Positions 52,955 through 64,000 of a stretch of 64,000 nt of DNA are shown here, piece after piece. Each line of letters begins with the position of its first letter. The stretch's first letter is position 1. Made by a program: the position numbers and the translations under genes. Where the stretch lies: the NCBI GenBank assembly GCA_019426215.1, contig CM033391.1, positions 10,528,708-10,592,707 on the forward strand, in the 5' to 3' direction. The stretch is from Buddleja alternifolia (taxonomy: Eukaryota; Streptophyta; Magnoliopsida; Lamiales; Scrophulariaceae). Below the pieces are notes generated by a model that had not been told where the DNA came from, did not search any database, and worked only from the letters and a program-made list of their open reading frames with translations.

Positions 52955-53870
52955 TAAGCGATTGTGTGAGAAATTTTCGAAAATGATGCAAGAACAATTT
53001 AAAATGAGCATGATGGATGAATTAACTTTCTTCTTAGAATTACGAGTTAAACAACTCCCTAATGGAATATTTATAAACCAAGCTAAGTATACAAGAGATA
53101 TGATTAAGAAATTTGGTATGGAAAATGCATCATCTTCAAAAATTCCAATGAGCCAAATCCTTAAGTTAGATAAAGATGAAAGTGGGAAGAAAATTGATAT
53201 CACTAACTATAGAGGTATCATTGAATCACTTCTTTATCTTACCGCCAGTAGACCCGATATTATGTTTTCGGTATGCATGTGTGCACGATTTCAATCTAAT
53301 CCTAGAGAATCACACTTAAATGCTACCAAGAGAATCCTTAAATACCTAAAAGGCACACAAAATGTGGGCTTATGGTATCCACGGGACACTCCTTTTGAAC
53401 GAATTGGTAATTCAGACGCAGATTTTGCAGGATGCAAAATAGATAGAAAAAGTACTAGTGGTACATGTCAATTTCTAGGTGATAGACTAGTTTCGTGGCA
53501 TAGTAAGAAACAACAATCCATAGCGACTTCTACCGCTGAGGCAGAATATGTAGCCGCTGGGAGCTGTTGTGCGCAAATCCTTTGGATGAGGCAATAACTT
53601 AGAGACTATGGAATAATCCTAGGTTCTACCCCAATCCATTGTGATAACCAAAGCGCTTTAGCTATGACCCAAAATCCTGTCCTTCATTCTAGAACCAAAC
53701 ACATTGACATTAGATACCATTTCTTGCGTGACCATGTTCAAAAGAAAGATATCTCCATGCAATTCATTGGAACTGACAAACAATTAGCAAATATCTTCAC
53801 CAAAGCACTCAACAAACAATGCTTTCTCACTTTGAGAAGTGAATTAGGTATGATTGATTTAAACGCTTAA
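52955..53870 (+). pseudogene. RT end and RNase H of element D (broken)
   Basis: Starts in the middle of RT (LCEKFSKMMQEQF) and reads on through GMENASSSKIPMS, TASRPDIMFSV, KSTSGTCQFLGDRL and AEAEYVAAG. A TAA at about 53595 falls where C has CAA. The frame then continues with ALAMTQNP, KHIDIRYHFLRD and IFTKALNKQ to 53870. It helps show which changes in C are damage: D keeps the base lost in C near 38752 and the sense codon at 38838. Confidence 0.9.
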
Positions 53871-54767
53871 ATCATAAGAGCATCATATCTTTATAGGCAT
53901 AAAATTTAGGGGGAATCCACTTTATGTTTATGTCTAAAGTGTTTATCAAAAATCTGAAATAAGTCATCAATTTTAAGGGAAATTTTAAAATTGTACTTGT
54001 CTCAATACATAAAGCGACTGTGATGAAAAATGCCTTTTTAAATTTTTTTTTTTTTTTTTGCATTGATCACTAGCGCTTATCTTTATGCATGACAAAGTCA
54101 ATTTCTAAATGAAAATGTCATTTATTAATTCAAGCGATTGACTTTGCCTCAAACTTTACGGAATTGACTTTTGTTCTAAAAAAGACTTAAGCGTTAGAAG
54201 GATCCCCACTTTAACACTTAGTAAATTTCTCTAAAAATTATGCATAGTTTTCATTACTGAAAGTAACGTGTGGATAAGTCCAAAACATTAGATTTGATAA
54301 CTACCCACACGTGCCTATCAAATCAAACTGACGGTTATGATTCCTATCTAAACCTAGGCGGTTCAGTGACTGCATAAGTCTCAGTACATGTCAGTGTACT
54401 ATCAGGCGCGTGTATTTCACGCTGAAAATTTCAAAAATTTTCAAACGTCTTTCAATTAAAATGGGTAACCGCGGATCGCAAAATCTCTCTATTTTGTAAC
54501 ATTTCACCTATTTTACCGCACCTTTTGACATCCGTACCTATGCATAATCGGCTCAGATTCACACTATTCAATTTTTCCAAATTCAATGATGTCACACGTG
54601 GCAGTCATCTAAGCAACTGAGGAGTTATTTTTTTGCCTCTATATATATTCTTCAAGGCTTTTACAGTCAGACTTTATCACTTCCAAACTCTCTCTCTACT
54701 GTAAAATCTTCATATCTCTCAAGGCAAAAACTTTTCTCATTCCTTCAAAAGCTTCAAACTTTCAGCA
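53871..54767 (+). promoter_or_regulatory. Promoter-like region before ORF3 in element D
   Basis: Colinear with 39645-40527. The inverted repeat GATTTGATA (54291-54299)/TATCAAATC (54316-54324) and the central G-box CACGTG (54308-54313) are kept. The TATA-like sequence is TATATATA at about 54640, and the leader is CT-rich. A T-run lies at 54047-54059. Confidence 0.5.
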
Positions 54768-55736
54768 ATGGCACCCAAATCTTCAAAATCTTCCAAATCA
54801 TCCAAGTCTGCTACCGAAAAAACTTCCCGCGCTGAAAAACCAGTCACGGTTAATGCCGGATTTCTTGTTAACTGGGACTACCTGTTTGATAACCAGAACT
54901 TCCCTCTACGAACGGTTCTTCCACTCGTTCAAGAATCTGGTTTGCGAGATTTGATTACCACTGTTTTTAACTACTTTGAAGAAGAATCTCTCTATTTCTT
55001 CAACAATGCTAAAATTTCTAACGACGGAAACTCCATTTCCTGCGTCTTCCCTTTTGCTTGTGAGACCTTTGTTCTCACTCATTCACTGATATCTTCCCTG
55101 TTGAACTTACCTAATGATGGTGGTGAAGTAGAACTTGTTACTCTCGGTGATGCGACTAAAGTCTGGGAGTTAATTAAGAAAGAAGACGTCGAAGTTGCTT
55201 ATGAGCCAAACTTCAAGAAGAACGACATGAAGGGCGAATATGTCATTCTCGCGGATATTTGCGCCAAGATGATCGAATGCAGAAAAGGAACATTCGATAA
55301 AGTTACAAATATTCAGTACAAAATGATTAATTGGTCTCTCTATGTTTTTAATCGCTTTAAGGCAGCGATGGCCAAGTCAGTTAATCCCAAGCTTTATGGG
55401 ATTGTGTTAAGTAGAATTCTAAGCGCTTGCGGTTTTACAAATTCCGCTGAAAAGAAGATCCCAGCGCTCAAGTTCTATGGCAAGAAGATAATTAGTGAGC
55501 TGCTCAAACCAAAAAAACATGGTGGTACAGCGGTTCCCAAGGAGAAGCATGGGCGACTTCAAGACAAAGGAGTTGTTCGCAGCGATGATGAAGACCAAGC
55601 GTCTTCCTCTTCATCATCGTCCTCGTCTGAAGAAGAAGTGGTGGTTAAGCGACCCAAAAGAAAAATCGTTCTCAAAGTCGCTGAACCAGCCCAGGAAGTC
55701 AAAAAGCAAAAGCCAGAGCCCGCAAAGAAGAAGTAG
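54768..55736 (+). pseudogene. ORF3a of element D (322 residues)
   Basis: An uninterrupted frame, the best copy of ORF3a in the window. It has the same plan as in C: Ser/Lys-rich start, folded region with KVWELIKKED, GEYVILADICAKM and INWSLYVFNRFKAA, acidic SDDEDQASSSSSSSS run, KRPKRK, then Lys/Pro-rich end. A 27-base in-frame deletion removes nine residues near 55327 compared with C. It ends with TAG 55734-55736 exactly where C has TAG, after which the frame stays open. The resemblance to plant transposon-associated domains is weak; location is probably nuclear from the basic motifs. Expression is not shown. Confidence 0.6.
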
Positions 55737-58700
55737 AAGCCAGAGCCCAAGAAGAAACAAAAATCTCCTTCTCCTAAATCTCCATCTCCTCCTCCAGTGT
55801 TTATCTTCTCTGTTCTCGAAGAAGAGGAAGAAGTAGCAGAAGAAGTACTGCTTGCTCGAAGGTGTACTCCCCTCTCTACTCCAGCCGCGTCTACAAGCGT
55901 TTCAGCGAATCCAGCGCTTGGAGAGTCAGTGAGCGTTCCTCCCTCTAACGCTGTTCCCGAAATTAGCTCAGATCCTCAAGCCGCTACTCAATCTGAGAGG
56001 CTTTCTAGTGTTCGGGAATCAGAAGAAGAAGTCCCGAAGCCTGAGGAATCTGTCCCCAATATAGAAACAGATCAAGCGACTACGTCAGTCGATGAAATTC
56101 CTCAGGATGCTCACGATGCACCTCAAGATGCACCAGACGCTGATGCACCTCCACCCTCAGAGGTTCCCATTGAAGTAGATATTGATATGGCATCTGTTGT
56201 GGATATCGCTAAAGAAGCATCTCAAGCCCTTCCAGACACTGAAACATCTTCAGCTAGTGAAGCGACTGTAAATGCTGAAAGATCAATAGAAGTGGCCCCC
56301 ATCCCAACAGAAGCAATTGCTCTTGTTCCTACTCCAACAGGACCTCCTCCTCGTGTCATCAATTTCTTTCCTGGCGGATATACCCCTGATATTGAATTCT
56401 ATTATGTCCGGTAGAGAACGAGACACCCAAACGCTTGCAGAGCTCGAAATCTCTTTTCAAAACACTCTCCATCGGCCTGATCTTTCCAACTCTCAAAAGT
56501 TTGAATTCTTTGAGCATTTTGCCGATTATGGACTCTACAGCTTGGAGCGACTCCAATCTCGCTTTGAATATATTCGTCGTCCAGTGTTCAATAGATTAGA
56601 TTTTGATCAAGCGCGGTTTAATTTCACCGGTCGCTCAGACGAATCCTTTTATCCTTTTCGCGCCAGCAAGATTGTCTTCAAGAATCCCCACATGGGCGAT
56701 TGGAACAAAAATCCTGATGAGGAAGACTTAAACAAAATAAGATATTCGGCTCTCCCCAAAGTCGTCAACTCTCCTCAGAATGCCATCTCTCCTAATCCAT
56801 TCAAGCTTTGGAAAGGAAAAGGACCAGTAGTTGCTGAGCGTCCAAATCCTGTTAATTCGTGGATAGAAGATGAAGCCCAAGAATATCTTGCCAGATTATG
56901 ATGAAGAAACTACGCGCTTCGAGAAATTCCTTGTCGCTAGAAAAGAACCAAAGAAAGCTGCAAAGCTTGGCAATCGAAGGATGATGGATACAGCCAAATG
57001 GGCTGAAGAGTTCGTTCTACATTACTCTTGAAGAACTCATAAGATATCCATTCCTCTTTGAATTTGGAATTGAATACAGACGCCGAGGACTTGCGACCTT
57101 TTTGCTTCAACAGTGTCAGCACATTGCAGGCAATGTCAGCGACTTACCACGCTATAGGCAACCAATAGAAACCTACATTCTCCAGCAACTAGCTTTATTC
57201 AGTCAAGGTGGACGCTACATCTTGCATCCTCGTCAAGCGTTTGTTCAGCGCATCTTTTCCGATTTGAACGAAGAAGCCTCCTCCAACAAACAACCGCTTC
57301 TTCCCGGCCAAAGTCAAATTTTTGTCGATGTTTCAAATGAGCACGCTGAGTTTGCTGAATTCCACAGAGACATGAGAGCAGTGATAGAAAATGCCCAAGC
57401 GCTGGACATCACTTTTAAGTATTGCTCAGGGTTAAGCAATTTCAGAGGATATAATATACACCCTGTGCTCTTTTGTCAACAAAACATTCAAGTGGCCAAG
57501 ATGATATCCCCGATCAGGCCATTCGACCAAGAAGCATCTCAAGTGCTGATGCCTCTTATTTTGGACTTTTTCCAATCTTATACTTCAGGAATAGAATTCC
57601 CGGAAGGTGTGCAACTTGCTCTAAGCACTGAAGAGCGAGAAGACGCTATATGCTTTATTTCGAAATCAAGCCTGATTAGTCTAAGGCATGTGATGGAAGC
57701 ACTTGGCCCACTCTGGGTCATTGCTATTGAAGACTCTTCTTCCCCAATCCGAATAATTGAAGAAGAAAGTGCTCCTACTGAGGATGACGCTCAAATTCCA
57801 GAAGCCTCTTTGCCAGATCCTTCTAGCGCCCCAGTGGTTGAGCCCCCAGCGATTGCAGATCCTTCAATGGATCAAGCGATTGAAGAAGTGCACGCTGAAA
57901 TTGCTCAAAAGCCTGACGAGCCATTTATCAGAGATAAATCCAAAGGCAAGGCTGCAGTTTCTAGATCTTACGGATTCATTCCGTCTCCTGAGCGTCCTTC
58001 TTCTGATTCGGATTCAGAGGCTAGCGATTTCAGACAGGCAGTACGGAACTCGCTCACCAATATTGAAGGTTCCTGTTCCAAGATATTTGGGGCTGCTGAT
58101 AGACAAATCCGCATAATGTCTGATACGCGAAGTCGCGATATTGTAAACGCTTCCAATAAAAGCACTATCACAATCATGAACAGCATATACCCACTTGTCG
58201 CTGAACTCTCATCCAAATTCAATCGTCACTTAGCTCAGAGCGCTTTGGCTGATGCTGAAAAACATACTTCGACCGATGCCGCTGCTCAGAGTGTCGCTCA
58301 TCAAGTCGCTCTTTTAGTTGACGAAGTTTGACTCTTGCGAAGAGAAGTCGCTGAGTTGAAAACCTCTCTTGATGATGCCAAGAAGGGGGAAAAGGAAAAA
58401 GAAAATCATCAAGCGTCGAAAGCGATATCAAAGACAGATAATAAAAATTGGCGATCAATGTTTGACGAACTAGTGAGCATCAAGAAGATGTTAACTAAAA
58501 AGAGAAAGCCAAGATATTATCTAGGAAAATATCCGCTTCCAGAATTGGACGTCGATTTCTTGGAAAGCATGGGATTTCAACCTTTTGCCGGTCCGCTTAG
58601 ACGACCAATCAATAGGAAACCATCAAAAGATCCAAGAAAAGATATCTATCACGATTTAATTCGTGAGCTTGGAATTTCGCCAAGAGAATGGACAGAAAGG

Positions 58701-58841
58701 TTGTTAGAACTTAATGAAAGCGCTAGACTTCATAGGCATGATTACGATGAAGTTCAACATACGACAATGATCGACATTGATCGTCTCCTGTTGGACTTAG
58801 CGCTAGAAGTTCTCCAAGGCGAAGAAAGAGCAAAGCGATAG
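55737..58841 (+). pseudogene. ORF3b of element D (frameshifted)
   Basis: Follows ORF3a in frame as a Pro/Ser/Glu-rich stretch to 56414, with no introns. One extra base near 56410 shifts it; the folded part (NPHMGDW, GPVVAERPNPVNSWIEDEA) runs to 56901. There a 14-base loss between short TAT repeats, and another loss near 57030, break it again. 57102-58331 holds GGRYILHPRQAF, AEFAEFHRDMRAV and LSTEEREDAI; a TGA at 58329 interrupts the coiled coil. 58335-58841 gives the C-terminal domain (RKPRYYLGKYPLPELD, RELGISPREWTERLLELN) ending near AKR. It confirms that the long frame in C is a real, conserved coding region. Confidence 0.6.
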
Positions 58842-59113
58842 AAAAAGTGAATGAATTTTTCTTTTATACTTATATTTCTGTTGTTGCTTTCATTATATTA
58901 CTTTCAGTATAAATCATGTATGCTTATTCTTTCAATATATGAATAATGTATCGCTGAAACAACTTGTTGAGGCTAATCTAACATTAGCTAACTTTACTAA
59001 CTTTTCAAACGCTAACTTATACTTTATTTGGGCTTTTCTTTTTAAGTAACTCTTAAAAATTATAAAAGACTTATAAGAGTTAAAAGTCTTGACATCATCA
59101 AAAAAAGGGAAAT

Positions 59114-60603
59114 TGTTAGAAAATTTCATGTTAGATGTTTTGATGATGACAAGATAGGATTTTTTGTTAGACCCCAAATACAATGTAAGTTTCTGCTTTG
59201 ATAGATCTTTGAATAAGCGTTTGAAAGTATGTAATTTTCTTTAGGCTTGTAATTTTTGTCTTTATAGATTTTAGACTAAATATTAGATATCGAATCGCTA
59301 ATAGAATTCTAGGTGAGTCTATTAGAGAAGAAGTTGAAGATCAGCGTCTGAAGTCAACTGAAGATGAAGATTTGTTCTTAGCGCCTGTCAAACGCTAAAG
59401 GACTATTTCAGGATTTATGAATCAAGCGCTCAAATAACTCAAGCGATCCAATGATAGATTCACCTGAATTAAATCCTCAAGTCATGAAGGACTTAAATGA
59501 AATCATTCAACGAACATTTATTTCCAACGGGAAATAAATTTAAATGCATTAAATGCCTGATAAGAGCATTAAATGTGATAAGCCACTATGACTTGTGGAC
59601 AAGCCACCTTTTGACAGACTGTCAGAACTTCAGAGTTTATAGCTGCTCCCATCCAATCGGTGCCAGCAGATTTTCAGGAATGTAAGGTTTTAGGTAAAAT
59701 CACACGCTGCGTGAAAGGCACGCTCTCACATGTGTTCAACGGATAAATCTCAAGAATTGCCTATAAATACCTTACCTTCAGCAAACCCTAAAATATGTGG
59801 TACATAATATTACAAGAGAAATTTACGTACCTGCACAAGAAAAAGCTTAGAAACTCCATAGCTAAAAATCCTTCAAGCTTTTTATCTACATTCCAGATAG
59901 TTACAAATATCTCAAACCTCTTCCAAAGAAGAAACCTAAATTCCTATTGAGATATTCTAAGTTGTTTGATCTTCCCAAAAAACAAACAAAACCTTGTGAT
60001 AAACCTTCAACCTTTCATCTGAGTGAGAAAAAAGTTGAAATCCCCTTACAGGCAGTATTTCTGAGTGAGAGAAGCTTGTAGAAGACGATCTTCAGTGGTG
60101 CGAAAATCTGTGTGATCAAGGAGCCCGAGATCTTTTTCATCCTTTACTATCTTGTAGAAGATTCTGTGTGATTTTTTGAAAATCATCCTAGTAAATTCCT
60201 CCAAGTAAAAAAAGGAGAAGTAGAACGTAGCTGTGATTACATCACCCAGTGAACCATACAATTTCTTGTGTCATTTACTTTATTTACTGTCTTGATTTAC
60301 ATCATATTATATTCTTTGAAAAAGACAAGCTAATTGCAAAGCGATTAATTAACCAATCGAACGCTAAAAATCATTTCCGCTGTGTTAACCCTGATTAAGC
60401 GATATAAGCATTACCCTACTTTGGTAAATTGCTAAAATCACTAAGTCTAACTTATCTTTACTGAAGCGTCTGACCCAAGCGCTCAGCTTCTAAGAGTTCA
60501 AATCTTTAAAAGTGATACAAAATTTTTGAAGTAAAAAAAAGACTTAAGGGTCTATTCAACCCCCCCTCTTCTAGACCCTTTCGTATGCCACTTGGGACCA
60601 CCA
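59114..60603 (+). repeat. 3' LTR of element D, 1490 bp
   Basis: Starts TGTTAGAAAATTTC after a polypurine tract (59100-59112) and ends GGGACCACCA before TSD GAGGT. A TATAAATA box lies at about 59762. Dense AAGCG motifs and a run of 7 C precede the end. It is clearly diverged from the LTR of C, so C and D are separate, older or distinct insertions of the family. Confidence 0.92.
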
Positions 60604-60768
60604 GAGGTTTATGCGGTGGTTGCAAAAATTGAAGGACTATCCATTCAACAAAGGCTTTTTGTAGCGGATAAACTTGTAAAGAACTCTGAAGACCTTGACT
60701 TGCTATTTAGCTTGCCCGATTTTGAGAAAGTTGAATATGTTCGAATGAAGTTGGTTGGCAACCTGTGA
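60604..60768 (+). pseudogene. Myb/SANT-like gene, 3' part
   Basis: After the second GAGGT the frame goes on exactly where 52327 left off: YAVVAKIEGLSIQQRL, then a short helical segment LDLLFSLPDFEKVEYV and a stop at 60766-60768. This C-terminal block is typical of Myb/SANT-like proteins of the L10-interacting type. A GTGAGT donor at the stop and an acceptor TTGGTTGCAG near 60842 suggest a last intron. Outside element D only the one-base loss near 51590 damages this gene. Confidence 0.7.
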
Positions 60769-61327
60769 GTTATTGAGTGTAGATTTATTCCTATTTTAAG
60801 CGACGCTATTTATATGACAATAGTTATTTTTGATTTGGTTGCAGAACATGAGATGTTGATTTTGATGGTTTTGTTGATTTGGTCACTTGTGGCCTTTAAT
60901 TTGAGTTATTAGAGATGTTTATTCAGAATGTGTTGGTTGTTTTGACTTTTGAATACTAATGAAGTCTTTATTGTTTCTTTTTGTTTAAGAAGATGTGAAT
61001 TGCAGTAGTAGTTTTTTACATATGAGAGATTGTTATGAAAATGATTTTTTTCTTGCTATGTACTGGATGAATGGGATCCAAGCTGTCCATATTTTAGTTG
61101 CCCATAATTTAGCAATCATAAATAAAATTAATTAGATTCATCCAGAATACTTCAAATTGGTTTAAATTCTCTCTACGAATTCTCACTTTACATATTGTCG
61201 GGTGCACACAAGTTGTGCAGCAAAGTCTTCCTGCAATAAGAAATAAAGCTAATTTTTAGAAATACTTACCATGATTATTTAATAATATATTAATAAAAAT
61301 TAATAATATTTTATTTTTTATTTTCTT
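60769..61327. other. 3' flank of the Myb/SANT-like gene
   Basis: Probably holds the last intron and 3' UTR (T-rich, about 60843-61020). The right terminal repeat expected for a PIF/Harbinger element was not found here or further right. Confidence 0.4.
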
Positions 61328-61745
61328 TGAGCTCGGCTCGATTTGACCTAGGCTCGAGCTCGAGCTCATATTCTCAGGCTCGTCGAAAGAGGTGTAAACG
61401 AGCTAAGTCGAGCTGAACGAGATGTTGTTCAATTTTGTTTGATATACAATCGAGATTCAAAGTTTTGTTTGAGCTTGTTTGATTATTAATCGAGCCGCGC
61501 TCGAACGAGCTTTAATCGAGCCGAACACGAGTCGTGCTCAAGTAATTTGATTTTTTTGTACATGTTTTTATTATTATTTACTAATTAATTGGAGATCGAG
61601 TCGAGTTCCAATCGAGCTTGAGCCGAGTTCTAAAACTTATCAAACACAAAAAGTTGTTCAAACTTGGTTTGATAAGTTAACGAACCGAGCTCAAACGAGC
61701 TTTTAGTGATCGAGCTCGAGTTGAGTATCGAGTAGTTTGGTTCCT
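61328..61745. repeat. GAGCTCG-rich repeat, probably a degraded non-autonomous DNA element
   Basis: GAGC, CGAGC and GCTCGA blocks recur in both orientations over about 420 bases, with AGGTGTAAACGAGC near 61390 resembling the ends of some plant hAT-type small elements. No target duplication was found. Confidence 0.4.
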
Positions 61746-62498
61746 GGTTGAAAAAAATATGAAACCTTAATTCCCGAATATTGTGCTCTAAAGCTACTTA
61801 TTTGCATAGCATCAATTTTTACAAGTACATGGCTCCTAATGCCTCATAAAACATTCAAATTCATCAAAAATTCTCCCCATAGTAATAAACAGCCAACCAT
61901 TAGTTCAACAGTAGCACCTTGGCGATCACGAGCCCTTATTAGTTTCTGACCTAAACGAGTTTTTTCCTGTCTGAAACTTATTAAACCATGTTAACACTTC
62001 CGTTGTCATAAAAGTACCACAAACTGATTGACGGTGGCGGCTTTCAAAGATTTCAATCGGAGGAGTAGGTGAGTTTCTCTCCATCAAATGATATTTCTTA
62101 TGAATGGTACTAAGTGCTTCTTTGTCTTTATCCCATTAATTGAAGAGATATATTAAAATATTACCCAACCCACCTTGAGAAAGAAACTATCAACAAATAT
62201 CCTCTTTGTGCCTTTTCACTAGGAATTGAGACAAAATTCTTGTTAGCAGTAACTTCATGAAGTAAGCCGGTGGATCGAATGGAGGGTTAGGGAGGAGTTA
62301 ATGTGTGGCTAGATTCCTGATGTAGATTTTCATTAATTTAATATTTGATTGCTAGTGAATAGTTGTTTTTCTTATCAATTAAGCTATTAAGTAGTTTTAT
62401 AAGTGCTGATACTACTTATAATTGGGTTGCATGGATAGATACATGGGCTGTAAACTTGGGCAGAGTTATAAGGGGCACAGATAATTCACGAAATTTAT
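61746..62498. other. Intergenic DNA, nothing recognised
   Basis: AT-rich, no coding frame of note and no element ends until the LTR at 62499. Confidence 0.5.
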
Positions 62499-63313
62499 TG
62501 TCAAGTCCAGGGTCCTATTAATTATAGTATTATGTTTTAATTTACTAGAATATGAGTTGGTCTTATTGTTGTCCTTGTAATGTAAATCTAGATTCGTGAT
62601 AGAAAGAATTCAAAATTTGAGGAACTCGTGATATCGCGAACTCCGGATTTTTGAGGTAAGTAATTCTCGAGACTTTTCTATTTTATTCTATATAAAATAT
62701 ATATACATAACCAAGGGTTCATCTGTTTTGTTGTATTGGGTAATTGTGCGTCATCATTATGTGTTTTGTGAGCTAAAGATATTTGACTTTCAATTATTGC
62801 TCTGATACTCTCCATATAGCGTACGTAGTATTTCTATGAATTATTGTAAAATGTTAGTTTTTCTTTTTATTGGTTATGCTTGATTGGGTAGAAAAGTATG
62901 GAGAATTACTTATTTGAGTTTGCTACTCACCCTTGCAAAGTTTTATTTTTTTCCAAATACTTAGTTCTCTTGGATTCAAGGAGTTAAGTAAAAAAGTTTT
63001 CCGAGACAATTTACGAATCCCTTTATTTATAGGAAACTTGATAAATTTTCTTCATTATTTTGGAGAATTATGGAGTTATAATTATTTATTCTTTTATCGT
63101 TGTGGAACTATTTCTTATTTGAAAATTTGATTATTATCATGATTATTGTTCTGAACTCCAAACTCTTTGGATACTGTATCATTGGTTTTGAGGACCTATC
63201 ATTTTTCACTTAATACTTTTTGTGTCACTGTTGGAGTGAAGATGGCTTCATGTCATAGTAGTCTCTGACTAAAACAACATGGTCTTGTTGCGTTTCCTTG
63301 TAAGGGCATGACA
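62499..63313 (+). repeat. 5' LTR of a Ty3/gypsy element E, about 815 bp
   Basis: The right end CATGACA is fixed by the primer site four bases on. The left end is put at TGTCAAGTCCAGGGTCC because gypsy LTRs often begin with TGTCA; this start is less sure. The five bases before it are TTTAT, but the other end is outside the window, so the TSD cannot be checked. Confidence 0.6.
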
Positions 63314-63316
63314 GAG

Positions 63317-63329
63317 TGGTATCAGAGCC
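63317..63329 (+). promoter_or_regulatory. Primer-binding site of gypsy element E
   Basis: TGGTATCAGAGCC matches the complement of the initiator-Met tRNA 3' end and lies three bases after the LTR. Confidence 0.9.
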
Positions 63330-63455
63330 TAGGTTGGTCTTGCATGGGAAATCATGGTTGAAGTTTACCTAGATTTTTTTTTAATTTCAGTATTAACCTA
63401 TATATTGAGAATATGATGTAAAGTTTGGAATTGATAATTTTGCTAAAGTATAGAA

Positions 63456-64000
63456 ATGACTCGTGGTAGGGGAAAAGCTAGGGGACGTGGTCCGGGTCGT
63501 GAACACAGACTTGGGAGAGCTACTTCCAATGCCCCTACTAATGAGGAACAAGTTCCAGTTTGCCAAGCACCCCATATACCTCAGCCAAAGATTCATAATG
63601 TTGGTATGCCAGCTACTCAGGCAGACATCGTTGGAGTTTGTCAAGTAGTGGCCAATTTGATGCAACAATAGACTCAACAACAACCATAAGCACAATCGAG
63701 GATTTCTTATTTCGAGCATTTTAGGGGACTGAATCCTCCGCAATTTAATGGTGGACCTGACCCTTTCGCTACGGAGAAATGGATTACTGGACTTGAAGAG
63801 ACATTTATTGCAATGGAGTACCCTATAGAGGTGAGACTGAACGTGACATTGCAGCTACTGATTGGCAATGCTAAGTACTGGTGGGATTCTGTGAAGACAA
63901 CATATACTGACCCATAAAATCTTTTGTCATGGGAAGGCCTCAAGAAGTTGTTTTTAGACTAGTATTTTTCCCGTGCAGTCAGGTTGGCGAAAGAGAATGA
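63456..64000 (+). pseudogene. gag of Ty3/gypsy element E, runs off the window (broken)
   Basis: ATG at 63456 opens an Arg/Gly-rich start (MTRGRGKARGRGPGR). After stops at 63669 (TAG) and about 63687 (TAA), the same frame goes on with the gypsy capsid blocks FRGLNPPQFNGGPDPF, WITGLEETFIAMEYP and NAKYWWDSVKTTY. More stops lie near 63915 and 63960, all where CAG, CAA or similar codons would be expected. This capsid domain would build the particle. Pol is beyond the window. Confidence 0.85.

Larger units (their letters stand above)
52328..60603 (+). mobile_element. Sirevirus-like copia element D, internally deleted, 8276 bp
   Basis: Same family as element C. It is flanked by an exact 5-bp TSD GAGGT (52323-52327 and 60604-60608). 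The 5' LTR breaks off at about 52954 and joins directly to the middle of RT, so the rest of the LTR, gag, protease, integrase and most of RT are gone. The end of RT, RNase H, promoter-like region, ORF3a, ORF3b, polypurine tract and 3' LTR remain. D could not move without helper proteins and also lacks a primer site. Confidence 0.92.

Noticed and set aside
61328..61745. GAGCTCG-rich block as a gene or CpG island
   Set aside because: No open frame and repeats in both orientations; better explained as a degraded small transposon.

Overview
This window is nuclear DNA from a flowering plant, most likely a eudicot. The sequence is AT-rich, has plant-type GT-AG introns, and carries LTR retrotransposons primed by initiator-Met tRNA. 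It also holds one intact receptor-kinase gene of the plant-only CrRLK1L family. I cannot name the species. Apart from that kinase, nearly everything recognisable is a transposable element or a fragment of one, and insertions are stacked inside each other with several readable target-site duplications (TSDs).

Layout: 1-7816 is a decayed Ty1/copia element (A) with a 759-bp hAT-type element inside its reverse transcriptase. 7817-12948 is AT-rich intergenic DNA with a dispersed repeat and a 1-kb inverted-repeat element. 12949 to about 16880 (minus strand) is a HERK1-like receptor kinase whose 5' end is split by introns. 18028-25148 is a second copia element (B) of the same broad family as A, deleted in pol, with a related LTR nested in its 5' LTR. 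25149-30223 holds small elements: a minus-strand LTR, a 9-bp-TSD element, a copy of the dispersed repeat, a tRNA-derived SINE and an LTR scrap.

The main feature is a family of large Sirevirus-like copia elements. An old solo LTR (30224-31199 plus 48462-48993) was split by element C (31200-48456, TSD CTGTG). Element C was itself hit by an unrelated solo LTR in pol (36465-37757) and by a solo LTR of its own family in the 3' LTR (45814-47617, TSD AAACC). A second copy, element D (52328-60603, TSD GAGGT), sits inside the coding sequence of a Myb/SANT-domain gene that appears to belong to a PIF/Harbinger-type transposon. The window ends in a Ty3/gypsy element (LTR 62499-63313, then gag).

Elements C and D both carry, between pol and the 3' LTR, an extra gene region of about 4.2 kb (ORF3). 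It has its own upstream TATA-like and G-box region, a lysine/serine-rich N-terminal protein ending at a TAG found at the same place in both copies, and a long downstream reading frame. In C this frame contains two small phase-1 introns that are absent from D. This region is the best candidate for something under-described. All retroelement genes here are broken by stops, frameshifts or deletions; the receptor kinase appears intact.
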